DNA from: CAYFSC01 sp964345695
GTDB lineage: Bacteria; Bacteroidota; Rhodothermia; Rhodothermales; Salinibacteraceae
Direction of reading: 5' to 3'
NCBI GenBank assembly: GCA_964345695.1
Contig: CAYFSC010000043.1
Location: 1-18,805 of the forward strand
DNA: 18,805 nt
Shown: piece by piece, positions 1 through 8,005 of the stretch
Layout: every line of letters starts with the position of its first letter
Position numbering within the stretch: the first letter of the stretch is position 1
Made by a program: the position numbers and the translations under genes
The notes under the pieces: generated by a model
Told to the model about the DNA's origin: nothing
What the model saw: the letters and a program-made list of their open reading frames with translations, nothing else
Database searches by the model: none

Positions 1-2372
1 CGCAACTACCTCACCATCGCGGCGCGAAACCTTTGGAAGCACAAAGGCCACACGGTTATCAACAGCGTAGGGCTGGCGCTCGGGCTCGCTGCCTGCGTGC
101 TGCTCGCGTTGTACGTGCGGCAGGAGACGTCGTACGACACGTTCCACGAGAAGGCCGACCGCATCGTCCAGGTGCTGGATGTGACCCCCCGCGAGGACGG
201 CTCGACCGACCGGCTGGCGCCCACGCCGGTGCCCCTGGCGGAGCCGCTCCGATCCAGCGCTCCGCAGATCAAGCGGCTGGTCCGCCTCTCGGAGAAGACC
301 GGCGTCGTACGGGTCACCGACACCTCGTGGGAGACGGACGTGCTGTTTGCGGACACAGGCTTCTTCGAGATGTTCTCGTTCCCCCTCGTGCAGGGCACGC
401 CGTCCAACGTCCTGTCAGCGCCTGACGCCGCGGTCGTTACGACGGAGAAGGCCCGCACGTATTTCGGGACGACGGACGTGGTGGGCCGTCGCCTTCCGGT
501 GCGCGTCAACGGAACATTCTACGAGTTCACCATCACGGGCGTCGCCGAGCCGGCGCCCCGCACGTCGAGCCTCCCATTGGGCGTGGTGCTGCCCTTCGCG
601 AAGCTGGAGCAGATCGACCGGGTGTACCAAAATCCGGAGTGGCGCACGAAGGCGCCGCTCCTGTTCGCCGAGCTGGCCCGCGCCGATCAGGCCGACGCCC
701 TCGCCGCTCAGCTTCCGGACATCGTCGACCGGCACGTGCCGGATGCGAACGCGCAGCGGATGTCGCTCGAGCTGCTTCCGTTAACGGACATCCACCTGAC
801 GCCCGACGTGTACGGCCAACTCGTATCGCCGAGTCGCCCGCTGTACGCGTACATCCTGGGCGGAATTGCAGCCTTCATTCTTCTCATTGCATGCATCAAC
901 TTCGTCACGCTGGCGAGTGGGCGCTCTGCCGGACGCGCGCAGGAGATCGGCGTGCGGAAGACGATGGGCGCCGGACGCGGGCAGATCATGGCGCAGTTTT
1001 GGGGCGAGGCGTTGCTGCTGTGCGGGGCGGCCCTGGTGCTCGGCCTCGGCCTTGCGCGGATCGCGCTTCCGGTGTTCAACGGGCTCGTCGGCAAGAGTTT
1101 GTCGGCGGCGTCCCTCCTGCAGCCGGAGATGATGGCGGTGCTTCTCGGATTGCTCGTCGTTGTAGGGTGTGCAGCCGGGGCGTATCCCGCCGTGGCACTG
1201 TCGCGTTTCAATCCGGTCACGGTGCTGCGCGGACGGTCGGAGCGGACGGGCTCTCCGCGCCTCGTGCAGGGCCTCGTCGTGGTGCAGTTCGTTCTGTCGA
1301 CCGGGCTCATCGTCGGCACGGGGGCGATGTGGCAGCAGATGGACCTGCTCCGCTCGAAAGACCTGGGCTTCCAGCAGGAGCATGTGGTGCACGTGGACGC
1401 GAGTCTGGCACGCGGCGCGACGCAGCCGCTCGTGAAACGCGTGCGGCAAGCCGCGTCGTCGTCCGCGTCGATCCAGCACGCCACGGCGATGTGGAGCGAG
1501 ATCGGCGTCGAAGGCGCCCTCCCCAACCGGTTTCCAACGACGAGCGGCGAGCAGACCATCCAGGCGCATGCCCTCCGTGGGTCCCACGACCTCTTGGAGA
1601 CGCTGGATCTTACGCTGACGCAGGGACGTGCCTTCTCGCCCGAGTATGGAGGCGACGCGCAAGGAACGAACGTCCTCGTGAACGAAGCCCTGGTCCGAGC
1701 CTTCGGGTGGGACGACCCGATCGGGAAGCCGATCAGCGTCCGGTTCCACGCGCCGCAGGCTACGGTCGTGGGCGTCGTGGAGGATTTTCACTTCCAGACG
1801 CTCCACCAGCCCATCGAGCCGCTCGTGGTTCACATGCGTCCGATGGCTCCCGCCAACCAGATCTATGCGCGCATCGCGCCGGGCCAGACGGAGGCCGCCC
1901 TCGACCAGCTGCAGGCCGCGTGGAGCGAAACGGTGCCCGACCTCCCGTTCTCGGTCTCGTTTGTGGATGCCGTCGTGGAACAGCAGTATCGCGCCGAGCA
2001 GCAGTGGACGCAGATCGTCACGTACGCCGCCGGGTTCGCCGTCTTCATCGCGTGCCTCGGTCTGTTCGGGCTGGCCACCCTCGCAGCACGGCGGCGGACG
2101 AAGGAGATCGGCATCCGCAAAAGTCTCGGGGCCACGGCACAGCAGATGGCGATGCTGCTCTCGAAAGACTTCCTGAAGCCGGTGGGCCTCGCCGTTCTGG
2201 TGGCCATTCCGGTGGCGTACCTCGGAATCCGCGAGTGGCTGGCCGGCTTTGCGCTCCGCATCGACCTGGAGCCGACGCTGTTCGTGGGCGCCGGTGGGCT
2301 CGCCGTGTTCATCGCCGCAGGCACCGTGAGTGTGCAGACCCTCCGCGCCGCCCGCCTCGACCCCGCACAGAC
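1..2372 (+). CDS. ABC transporter permease, MacB/FtsX-like, partial at both ends
   Basis: Membrane permease of the two-repeat MacB/FtsX-like family (about 800 residues) common in Bacteroidota. It would pair with a separate ATPase, and the substrate cannot be read from the sequence. The frame is open from base 1. Its first residues, RNYLTIAARNLWKHKG, align with residues 3-18 of the downstream paralogue at 3878, so only about two codons are missing at the window edge. Visible parts are TM1 (about 52-117), a MacB periplasmic-core-like domain (about 150-830), TM2-TM5 (about 847-915, 1006-1077, 1129-1203, 1261-1326), a second periplasmic domain, and TM6-TM8 (about 2014-2344). The cytoplasmic signatures EIGVRKTMGA (943-972) and EIGIRKSLGA follow TM2 and TM6, where ATPase contact is expected. 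The frame runs into an N gap at RLDPAQT. By alignment with the paralogue's ending PANTLHGE, about four codons and the stop lie in the gap. No ATPase or adaptor gene is in view. The family call is strong; the transport role (export, lipoprotein release or peptide efflux) is open. Confidence 0.93.
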
Positions 2373-2472
2373 NNNNNNNNNNNNNNNNNNNNNNNNNNNN
2401 NNNNNNNNNNNNNNNNNNNNNNNNNNNNNNNNNNNNNNNNNNNNNNNNNNNNNNNNNNNNNNNNNNNNNNNN
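2373..2472. other. Assembly gap (100 N)
   Basis: Exactly 100 consecutive N bases, the conventional scaffold placeholder for a gap of unknown size. It removes the 3' end of the upstream permease. The true missing length cannot be inferred; at least about 13 coding bases plus an unknown spacer are absent. Confidence 0.99.
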
Positions 2473-2582
2473 CACCCGAACACTTATCCCCCCTGTAACC
2501 ATCGCCGCGCGCGGCGCGTGATGTGGGTGCCACGACGGTTGTGTGCGTGGGGCACGCAATCCGCGATGAGTGGTGGCTACGG

Positions 2583-2626
2583 AAAGCCGTGCCGTCTCGC
2601 ACCTCTGGGAGGCGGCGCGGCTTTTT
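2583..2626 (+). terminator. Rho-independent terminator
   Basis: Inverted repeat with arms AAAGCCGTGCCG (2583-2594) and CGGCGCGGCTTT (2613-2624): 12 pairs including one G-U wobble. The loop contains a further CCTC/GAGG mini-stem. Five T bases (2622-2626) follow on the + strand. It lies just past the gap that hides the end of the first permease, and 14 bases beyond the stop codon of the convergent nucleotidyltransferase gene. The T run favours + strand use; on the - strand only three U residues would follow, so bidirectional action is possible but weaker. Confidence 0.75.
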
Positions 2627-2639
2627 CGTTCCCTCTGTT

Positions 2640-3272
2640 CTACCCCGCCATGGCCTCCACGTCCTTCCGGAGTGTACGTTTGATGGCGTCCCATTTGACA
2701 TCCCACAGGAGGGTCGGCATGGGCTCCGCATCGGCGTCGTCAAAATAGACCAGGGCGTAAAGGAGGTGTGCCACGTCCTCCGTGTCGTACTTCTGACGAT
2801 ACCGTTCCACGAGTGCCGGCAGCGGACGATGCTCACGGACGAGGGCATAGACGTCGACGAAATCCTTCTTGGATCCCCGTTGAGCCACGGCCGAGAGCTT
2901 CATGCACGCCAGGTCATCCAGAGAAGCGAGGTCGGCCCCGTATGGCTTCCAGTGGATCTTGGGCTGCAATAGAGGATAGCGATACTCCAAAAAGCTGACG
3001 CGCACACCTTGAATCGAGCCATGGAGCGTCCCCTTGTCAACGGACTCGGTTTTGAACTCGGCTCCCTCATCTCGAAGCCGCTGTGCCCACTGCATCGGAT
3101 CGGACAGACGCTCTTCGGTAAACCAGTCCAGATCCACCGACCGTCGATGCCCGAGATGCAGCGCCACTGCGGTGCCTCCGGCGAGATAGAAGTTTCGCTC
3201 GGTAGCGACCGGCCCTATGTCGCACAATATGCTCTGTTGCGCCGCGCTGATAGCATCGAGATGCACAGTCAT
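2640..3272 (-). CDS. AbiEii/AbiGii-family nucleotidyltransferase (toxin-like)
   Basis: A 210-residue protein of the nucleotidyltransferase AbiEii/AbiGii toxin family (DUF1814-like). Members such as AbiEii and MenT transfer nucleotides to RNA or tRNA and act as toxins or phage-abortive factors; the target here is unknown. Motifs seen: FYLAGGTAVALHLGHRRSVD at 28-47 (GG[ST] nucleotide-binding turn at 32-35), then DLDWF at 47-51 supplying the metal-binding DxD pair. The C-terminal half has the family block LDDLACMKLSAVAQRGSKKD at 118-137 (K125, D137) followed by FVDVYAL. The start is ATG at 3270-3272, whose ATGA overlaps the TGA stop of the upstream gene. The frame is open further upstream, but that stretch lacks family similarity and overlaps the better-supported upstream gene. 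It should be translationally coupled to that gene, its probable partner. Full active-site motifs suggest an intact enzyme. Toxin activity is inferred from family, not shown. Confidence 0.88.
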   Translation of the reverse strand: MTVHLDAISAAQQSILCDIGPVATERNFYLAGGTAVALHLGHRRSVDLDWFTEERLSDPMQWAQRLRDEGAEFKTESVDKGTLHGSIQGVRVSFLEYRYPLLQPKIHWKPYGADLASLDDLACMKLSAVAQRGSKKDFVDVYALVREHRPLPALVERYRQKYDTEDVAHLLYALVYFDDADAEPMPTLLWDVKWDAIKRTLRKDVEAMAG

Positions 3273-3601
3273 GAGCGCCGAACACGATGTGCCCAGGGAG
3301 AGGTGCGGCGAGAGGCAACCCATGTGTCCACTCGGTCGGATGGAAGATCGAGGACCACCTCCCAAAAGCGAAGCTGTCGCGGCGACAGCGCATCGCCAGA
3401 CCGTGCGAGGATCCAGGCACGCAGCGTCGCATCGTCCAGTTGATCGCGCAGCCACTGGATCGCGTCCCAGGTGCCCTCCGACAGCACCCGCCGGATGACG
3501 AGATCCCGATCTGCCTTCCAGTCCAGGTCCGCAACGTCGTAGTCCCAGAACAACGACCGAACGGAGGACGGCCATTCGGTACTCGTTGGAGGCATGGTCA
3601 T
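3269..3601 (-). CDS. DUF6922-like protein, putative partner/antitoxin of the nucleotidyltransferase
   Basis: A 110-residue small protein. It resembles the DUF6922 family, often found directly upstream of AbiEii-like nucleotidyltransferases (recalled family knowledge, not searched). Recognisable blocks: SLFWDYDVADLDWKADRD at 16-33, VIRRVLSEGTWDAIQWLRDQ at 35-54, and LSPRQLRFWEVVLDLP at 72-87. Trp and Arg are abundant. No signal peptide or membrane segment is seen. The WDAIQWLRDQ and LSPRQLRFWE segments look helical, but a helix-turn-helix cannot be claimed. The start is ATG at 3599-3601; a second ATG two codons later (3593-3595) is equally plausible, and neither has a Shine-Dalgarno sequence. 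Its stop overlaps the next start (ATGA), so the two genes form one transcription unit. By position it could be the antitoxin or regulator, but its function is not established. Confidence 0.8.
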   Translation of the reverse strand: MTMPPTSTEWPSSVRSLFWDYDVADLDWKADRDLVIRRVLSEGTWDAIQWLRDQLDDATLRAWILARSGDALSPRQLRFWEVVLDLPSDRVDTWVASRRTSPWAHRVRRS

Positions 3602-3877
3602 GACACGTGCAGGTCAGCCTGTCAAACACAGCTTTTCAACCGCCGGAGCGTTGTAGAGTTGCGTTGGGATTGACGGGAGCGTTTGCCTATCGTCCCCACG
3701 AAATGCGGCAGCAAGACGTGAGACGAGAAACGGCATGTCTCGGGAACGAGATCTCCGAACGCAGAACGCGAAACTCGGAACCCCCAACGCGCAGCGCGAC
3801 CGTAACACTCCGCCACGCGCACTCGTCATGCGGAAGCACATGCTTCGGCTCTTCCCTTCGCACCTTTCGCAATCGAC
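3602..3877. promoter_or_regulatory. Divergent intergenic region with promoters presumed for both sides
   Basis: 276 bp between the leftward DUF6922/nucleotidyltransferase pair and the rightward second permease, so it must hold promoters for both directions unless transcription enters from elsewhere. No confident Bacteroidota-type promoter (TTTG / TAnnTTTG) can be marked. Visible structures are a TCTCG-ggaa-CGAGA hairpin near 3737-3750, a low-complexity stretch rich in AAC steps (about 3755-3792), and the inverted repeat at 3833-3846 listed separately. No credible small gene was found. Confidence 0.4.
3833..3846. repeat. Inverted repeat GAAGCA-CA-TGCTTC upstream of second permease
   Basis: Perfect 6-bp arms around a 2-bp centre, ending 31 bp before the ATG of the permease. 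Size and position would suit a dimeric-regulator operator or a structure in the 5' leader. A single short copy can occur by chance, so the functional call is weak. Confidence 0.3.
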
Positions 3878-6289
3878 ATGTGGCGAAACAACCTCAAGAT
3901 TGCTTTTCGCGCCCTGAAACGGCGTCCCGGACCGGCACTCATCAACGTACTCGGCCTCGCGGTCGGACTGGCAGCATGCCTGCTTATCGCGCTCTGGGTG
4001 AACCACGAGTTCAGCTACGACGACTTTCATCCGGAAGCCGAGCACATCCATCGCATCGGGCTCGACGTGAAGCTGCAGGACCGAGAGATCACCGGCCCGA
4101 TCACGGCCGCTCCTCTCGCCAGAACGCTGATTGAGGACATTCCGGAGGTGGAGACCGCCACGCGCTTCAGGGACGACGACAATGAGGTCCTCCGCGTCGG
4201 CGACCGCACGTTCACGGGCCACACTGTCCTCGACGCCGACTCGCTCTTCTTCCAGGTCTTCGGCGGCTTCGAGTTTCTGCACGGCAGCCGGCAGACCGCG
4301 CTGACGTCGACGAATGCCGTTGTGCTGACGGCCTCGACCGCCGAGCGCCTCTTCGGCGCGACGAACGTCGTGGGCAAGACCCTGGAGCGCGGCAGCTCCA
4401 CCCAGCGCGTGACGGGCGTGATCGCCGACGTGCCGGCGACGTCGCACATGCACTTCGACGCCGTCGCGTCCGACGAGCTCTCGCCCGAGCAGGCGTCCCG
4501 CTGGGTGGGCAACAACTGGTACACGTATGCTAAACTGATCCCAGGCGCCTCTCCGGACGCCTTCGAGCAGAAGGTGGATGCCTTCGTCCAGAAGTATGTG
4601 GCCCCGCAGATTCAGGAGTTTTTGGGAATGCCGTTCAATCGCCTCGTTGAGCAAGGGGCGCGGTACCGATACTTCACGCAGCCGCTCTCGTCCATTCACC
4701 TTTACTCCGACTACCCGTACGAGCTGGAAGCGAACGGCTCGATTGCCTACGTCTACACCTTCTCGGCCATCGCGCTCTTTATCCTGCTCATCGCGTGCGT
4801 CAACTTTATGAACCTGGCGACGGCCCGCGCCTCGGAGCGGGCCACCGAAGTCGGTATCCGCAAGGCCCTCGGGGCCCATCGCTCGCAGCTCGCCCGGCAG
4901 TTCCTGGGGGAAGCCACGCTCACGACGGGGCTGGCCACGGTGCTGTCGCTGGGGGTCGCCCTGCTTGCTCTACCGGCGTTTAACGACCTGGCGGGCACAC
5001 CCATCGGCGTGGGGCAGGTGCTACAGCCGTCCATCCTCCTCGGCGGCCTCGGGCTCGTCCTTATCGTGGGCCTCGTGGCGGGCAGCTATCCGGCGTTCGT
5101 CCTGTCGCAGTTCCAGCCGGCCCCCGTGCTGAAGTCCGACGACCGCCACAGCACAAGCGGCCACGGCAAGCGGCTGCGGCAGGGCCTCGTCGTGCTGCAG
5201 TTTGCCATCTCCATCGTGCTCATCATCGGGACGCTGGTCGTGCAGCAGCAGTTCGGGTACATCCAGGACAAACGACTCGGGATGGACAAGGAGCAGGTGA
5301 TCACCGTCGACCGAGCCTGGACGCTTGAGGAGGGCCAGGCGGCCTTCGCCGACCGGCTCTCGAACGTGCCAGGCGTCGTGCAGGCCGCCACCGCCGACGG
5401 GATCTTCCGCGGCGGCATGTCGAACACCGTCTTCGTTCCTGACGATGCCCCGGCCAGCGAGTCCTACTCCCTTAACTTTCTAAACGCCGGTTTCCACTTC
5501 GCTGAGACGATGGGCATCGAGGTCGTCGCCGGACGCACGTTCTCCTCGGAGCGTCCGGCCGACTCGTCGGCGGTGCTCATCAACCAAGCGGCCGCCGACG
5601 CCCTCGGATGGGACGATCCGGCCGGTCACCGGCTCCGCGAGCCCGGCGGGGACGAGGGGGACATCTACGACGTGATCGGCATCGTCGACAACTTCCACTA
5701 CGCGTCGATGCGCCAGCAGGTGCAGCCGCTCGTGCTGCGTCCAGACGACGTCAACAGCACCCTGTACGTGCGTACCGAGCCGGGCGCGACGGCAACGGCA
5801 CTCGACGCCGTCCGCCAGTCGTGGTCGGAAGCGGCGCCCGAGGAACCGTTCCAGTACACGTTCCTCGACCAGACGTACGCGGACCTCCACCGCGATACGC
5901 AGCGCACGGGCCACCTCTTCACGATCTTCGCCGTGCTGGCCATCGCGATCGCGTGCCTGGGCCTCTATGGTCTCGCCACGTACACGGCACAGCGGCGCAC
6001 AAAAGAAATCGGCATCCGCAAGGCGCTCGGCGCCACCGCGACGCAGATCGTGGGGCTCCTCTCAAAGGAATTCCTCCAACTCGTCGGGATCGCCTTTATC
6101 GTGGCGCTGCCGGTGGCCTACCTGTCTATGGAGCGCTGGCTGCAGGACTTCGCGTACCGCACGGACCTGGGCGTGTGGCTCTTCGTTCTGGCGGGCGTGC
6201 TGGCAACGGCCATCGCGTTCCTCACGGTCAGCTATCAGGCCATCCGCGCCGCGCAGACGAATCCGGCGAACACGCTGCACGGAGAGTGA
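3878..6289 (+). CDS. ABC transporter permease, MacB/FtsX-like, complete paralogue
   Basis: A complete 803-residue two-repeat permease of the same family as the gene at 1-2372. TM1 is at about 20-41, followed by a MacB periplasmic-core-like domain (about 45-285). TM2-TM5 are at about 290-313, 346-367, 385-409 and 435-456. A second periplasmic domain spans about 460-675, and TM6-TM8 are at about 678-702, 734-750 and 765-787. Cytoplasmic signatures EVGIRKALGA (324-333) and EIGIRKALGA (710-719) follow TM2 and TM6 and are expected to dock on an ATPase. The start is ATG in MWRNNLKIAFRALKRRPG, a typical family N-terminus; no Shine-Dalgarno is visible. The two permeases were probably adjacent paralogues before the leftward pair entered between them, or were co-inherited around it. 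No ATPase or HlyD-like adaptor is in the window, so the transported substrate is unknown. Confidence 0.95.
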   Translation: MWRNNLKIAFRALKRRPGPALINVLGLAVGLAACLLIALWVNHEFSYDDFHPEAEHIHRIGLDVKLQDREITGPITAAPLARTLIEDIPEVETATRFRDDDNEVLRVGDRTFTGHTVLDADSLFFQVFGGFEFLHGSRQTALTSTNAVVLTASTAERLFGATNVVGKTLERGSSTQRVTGVIADVPATSHMHFDAVASDELSPEQASRWVGNNWYTYAKLIPGASPDAFEQKVDAFVQKYVAPQIQEFLGMPFNRLVEQGARYRYFTQPLSSIHLYSDYPYELEANGSIAYVYTFSAIALFILLIACVNFMNLATARASERATEVGIRKALGAHRSQLARQFLGEATLTTGLATVLSLGVALLALPAFNDLAGTPIGVGQVLQPSILLGGLGLVLIVGLVAGSYPAFVLSQFQPAPVLKSDDRHSTSGHGKRLRQGLVVLQFAISIVLIIGTLVVQQQFGYIQDKRLGMDKEQVITVDRAWTLEEGQAAFADRLSNVPGVVQAATADGIFRGGMSNTVFVPDDAPASESYSLNFLNAGFHFAETMGIEVVAGRTFSSERPADSSAVLINQAAADALGWDDPAGHRLREPGGDEGDIYDVIGIVDNFHYASMRQQVQPLVLRPDDVNSTLYVRTEPGATATALDAVRQSWSEAAPEEPFQYTFLDQTYADLHRDTQRTGHLFTIFAVLAIAIACLGLYGLATYTAQRRTKEIGIRKALGATATQIVGLLSKEFLQLVGIAFIVALPVAYLSMERWLQDFAYRTDLGVWLFVLAGVLATAIAFLTVSYQAIRAAQTNPANTLHGE

Positions 6290-6299
6290 TCGTGGCGCG

Positions 6300-6340
6300 G
6301 AGGAGCGCGTGCTGCGGAGGCTCCTCGCCTCCCTGGAGCC
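6300..6340 (+). other. Overlapping alternative hairpins after the second permease
   Basis: GAGGAGC (6300-6306) can pair with GCTCCTC (6320-6326). GGCTCC (6319-6324) can instead pair with GGAGCC (6335-6340), so the two stems are mutually exclusive. There is no T tract, so this is not a standard terminator. It may simply stabilise the permease mRNA 3' end. The rest of the 154-bp spacer before pncB shows no gene. Confidence 0.3.
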
Positions 6341-6443
6341 CCACGCCCCGAACGGCGCATGCGTGGTTCTAAACCGAACCGGTGCGTGACTGTAAGAATG
6401 GTGTTTGCTCCGATCAAGTCGCGCTCACCGACACCATGTGCCT

Positions 6444-7838
6444 ATGCCTTTCGACGACACCTTCCGTGCAGACACGGCCGCCCTGCACACCGACCTGTAC
6501 CAGCTCACGATGCTCCAGGCGTACTGGCGCGAGGACATGAACGAGGATGCAGTGTTTAGCCTTTTCGTCCGGCGCTTGCGGAATCGCAATTACCTTGTGG
6601 CCTGTGGTCTGGAGCCCGCGCTTGCATTCCTCGAAACGCTCTCGTTTTCGGATCGGGCAATCGATTATCTCGCCCAGCAGGACATGTTTGACGACGCCTT
6701 CCTGCAGTGGCTGTCAGACTTCCAGTTTACGGGCGACGTGTATGCCATGCCGGAGGGCACGCCCCTCTTTCCCGATGAGCCCATCCTGGAGGTCGTGGCC
6801 CCCATCGGCGAAGCCCAGGTCGCCGAGACGCTGCTGCTGAACCAGGTTACGTTCCCCACCGCGGTTGCGTCGAAAGCCGCGCGCATCGTGCATGCCGCCA
6901 CCGCCGACGGCACCGACCGCCTCGTGGCCGACTTCGGGATGCGCCGTCTGCACGGCACCGACGCGGCCCTGAAGGGAGCCCGGGCCATGTACATCGCCGG
7001 CGTCGACGCCACCTCGAACGTGGCGGCCGGGGAGGCCTACGGCATTCCCATCACCGGCACCATGGCTCACAGCTACATCGAGGCCCACGACGACGAGAAG
7101 GCTGCTTTCCGCGCCTTCGCCGAACAGTATGGCGACACCATTCTGCTCGTCGACACGTACGACACACTCGACGGCGTCCGCCTCGTGATCGACCTCGCCG
7201 AGGCGATGGGCGACGACTTCCAGGTGCGCGGCATCCGCCTCGACTCGGGCGACCTCGGTGCCCTCGCCCACGACGCCCGCCGCCTGCTCGACGCGGCCGG
7301 CCTCGACGACGTAATGATCTTCGCCAGCAGCGGCCTTGACGAGCACAAGATCTCCGACCTGCTCGACCGCAATGCCCCCATCGACGGGTTCGGCGTGGGA
7401 ACAAAGATGGGCACGTCGGCCGATCATCCGTACCTCGACAGCGCGTACAAGCTCTGTGGCTACGCCGGCACACCGCGCATGAAGCTGTCCTCCGAGAAGT
7501 CCAACCTGCCAGGTCGGAAGCAGGTCGTGCGCCAGTACGAAGGCAGCACCGCGGTGCGGGACGTCATCACCACCGAAGACGAGACCATGGAGGGTACGCC
7601 CCTGCTCGACCGCGTGATGGCCGACGGACAGCGCACAAATGCCGGCGAGACGCGTCCCCTCGACGCCCTCCGGGAGCACGCCACCGCCAAGCGCGACGAA
7701 CTGCCGGACCGTCTGCATGCGCTCGACGACGCCGAGCCGTACGAGGTCGTGCTGAGCGACGCCATGGAAACGCGCCTCCACCGGACGAGGGAGCGGGTCC
7801 GCCGTGGCGAATCGGGCAGCGTGTCGGTCGTGGAGTGA
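6444..7838 (+). CDS. pncB: Nicotinate phosphoribosyltransferase
   Basis: Converts nicotinate and PRPP, with ATP, to nicotinate mononucleotide and pyrophosphate (EC 6.3.4.21), the entry step of Preiss-Handler NAD salvage; cytosolic. The 464-residue length fits the family branch of roughly 460-490 residues. Motifs in order: HTDLYQLTM (15-23), GMRRLHGTDAALKGAR (166-181), ITGTMAHSYIEAH (203-215) with His209 as the likely phosphorylated catalytic histidine, VDTYDT (236-241), IRLDSGDLG (264-272) and GFGVGTKMGTS (315-325), which matches the phosphate-binding end of the type II PRTase barrel. The ATG at 6444 is chosen because homology begins there; GTG at 6438 and TTG at 6405 are in frame upstream but add an Arg/His-rich stretch unlike the family. 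It lies 154 bp after the permease and 167 bp before the kinase, so an operon is not obvious. The acid-rich composition fits a halophile. Confidence 0.95.
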   Translation: MPFDDTFRADTAALHTDLYQLTMLQAYWREDMNEDAVFSLFVRRLRNRNYLVACGLEPALAFLETLSFSDRAIDYLAQQDMFDDAFLQWLSDFQFTGDVYAMPEGTPLFPDEPILEVVAPIGEAQVAETLLLNQVTFPTAVASKAARIVHAATADGTDRLVADFGMRRLHGTDAALKGARAMYIAGVDATSNVAAGEAYGIPITGTMAHSYIEAHDDEKAAFRAFAEQYGDTILLVDTYDTLDGVRLVIDLAEAMGDDFQVRGIRLDSGDLGALAHDARRLLDAAGLDDVMIFASSGLDEHKISDLLDRNAPIDGFGVGTKMGTSADHPYLDSAYKLCGYAGTPRMKLSSEKSNLPGRKQVVRQYEGSTAVRDVITTEDETMEGTPLLDRVMADGQRTNAGETRPLDALREHATAKRDELPDRLHALDDAEPYEVVLSDAMETRLHRTRERVRRGESGSVSVVE

Positions 7839-7967
7839 GAGCGCTCCGTCCTGTCCTTGGCATCGCTCCTTGCCCGTAGTTCGAGGGCGCGCTGAGTTGC
7901 GAGAACATTACATTCTGGCGCGGGTGTACGTAGATCCCCTTTCGCCCCTGCGCCCGGAGGATGCTCG

Positions 7968-7979
7968 GCCCCGCGGGGC
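7968..7979. repeat. 12-bp perfect palindrome GCCCCGCGGGGC in kinase leader
   Basis: A self-complementary GC-only 12-mer ending 26 bp before the kinase ATG, inside the 167-bp pncB-kinase spacer. It could be an operator or a stable leader hairpin, but GC-only palindromes are common by chance in DNA this rich in GC. No promoter could be assigned in the spacer. Confidence 0.25.
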
Positions 7980-8005
7980 TGCTTTGTCATGGATCGGTCT
8001 TTTCT

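Noticed and set aside
781..2706. A long - strand open frame opposite the first permease, reading through the N gap
   Set aside because: It depends on reading unknown bases as codons, has no recognisable family, and is complementary to a clear permease gene.
2473..2748. Continuation of the first permease past the N gap
   Set aside because: The frame after the gap (HPNTYPPCNHRR...) bears no resemblance to the family C-terminus, which should end within about four codons of the last known base. The frame only appears open because N codons are not stops.
3273..3629. N-terminal extension of the nucleotidyltransferase to an upstream start
   Set aside because: The extension is Arg/Gly/Ser-rich without similarity to the family. 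The same DNA encodes the DUF6922-like protein in another frame, and the ATGA overlap gives a better start at 3272.
3755..3792. AAC-rich low-complexity stretch as a possible direct-repeat or CRISPR-like element
   Set aside because: The repeated unit is only 3-7 bases, irregular and without spacers; there is no CRISPR structure anywhere in the window.
6365..6380. GGTTC-taaacc-GAACC as a possible NAD-metabolism operator upstream of pncB
   Set aside because: Arms of only 5 bp and no match that I can support to a known NrtR or NiaR site; such repeats occur often by chance.
6714..7781. A 355-codon - strand frame opposite pncB
   Set aside because: Low-complexity Val/Gly/His composition and complete overlap with the well-supported pncB frame.
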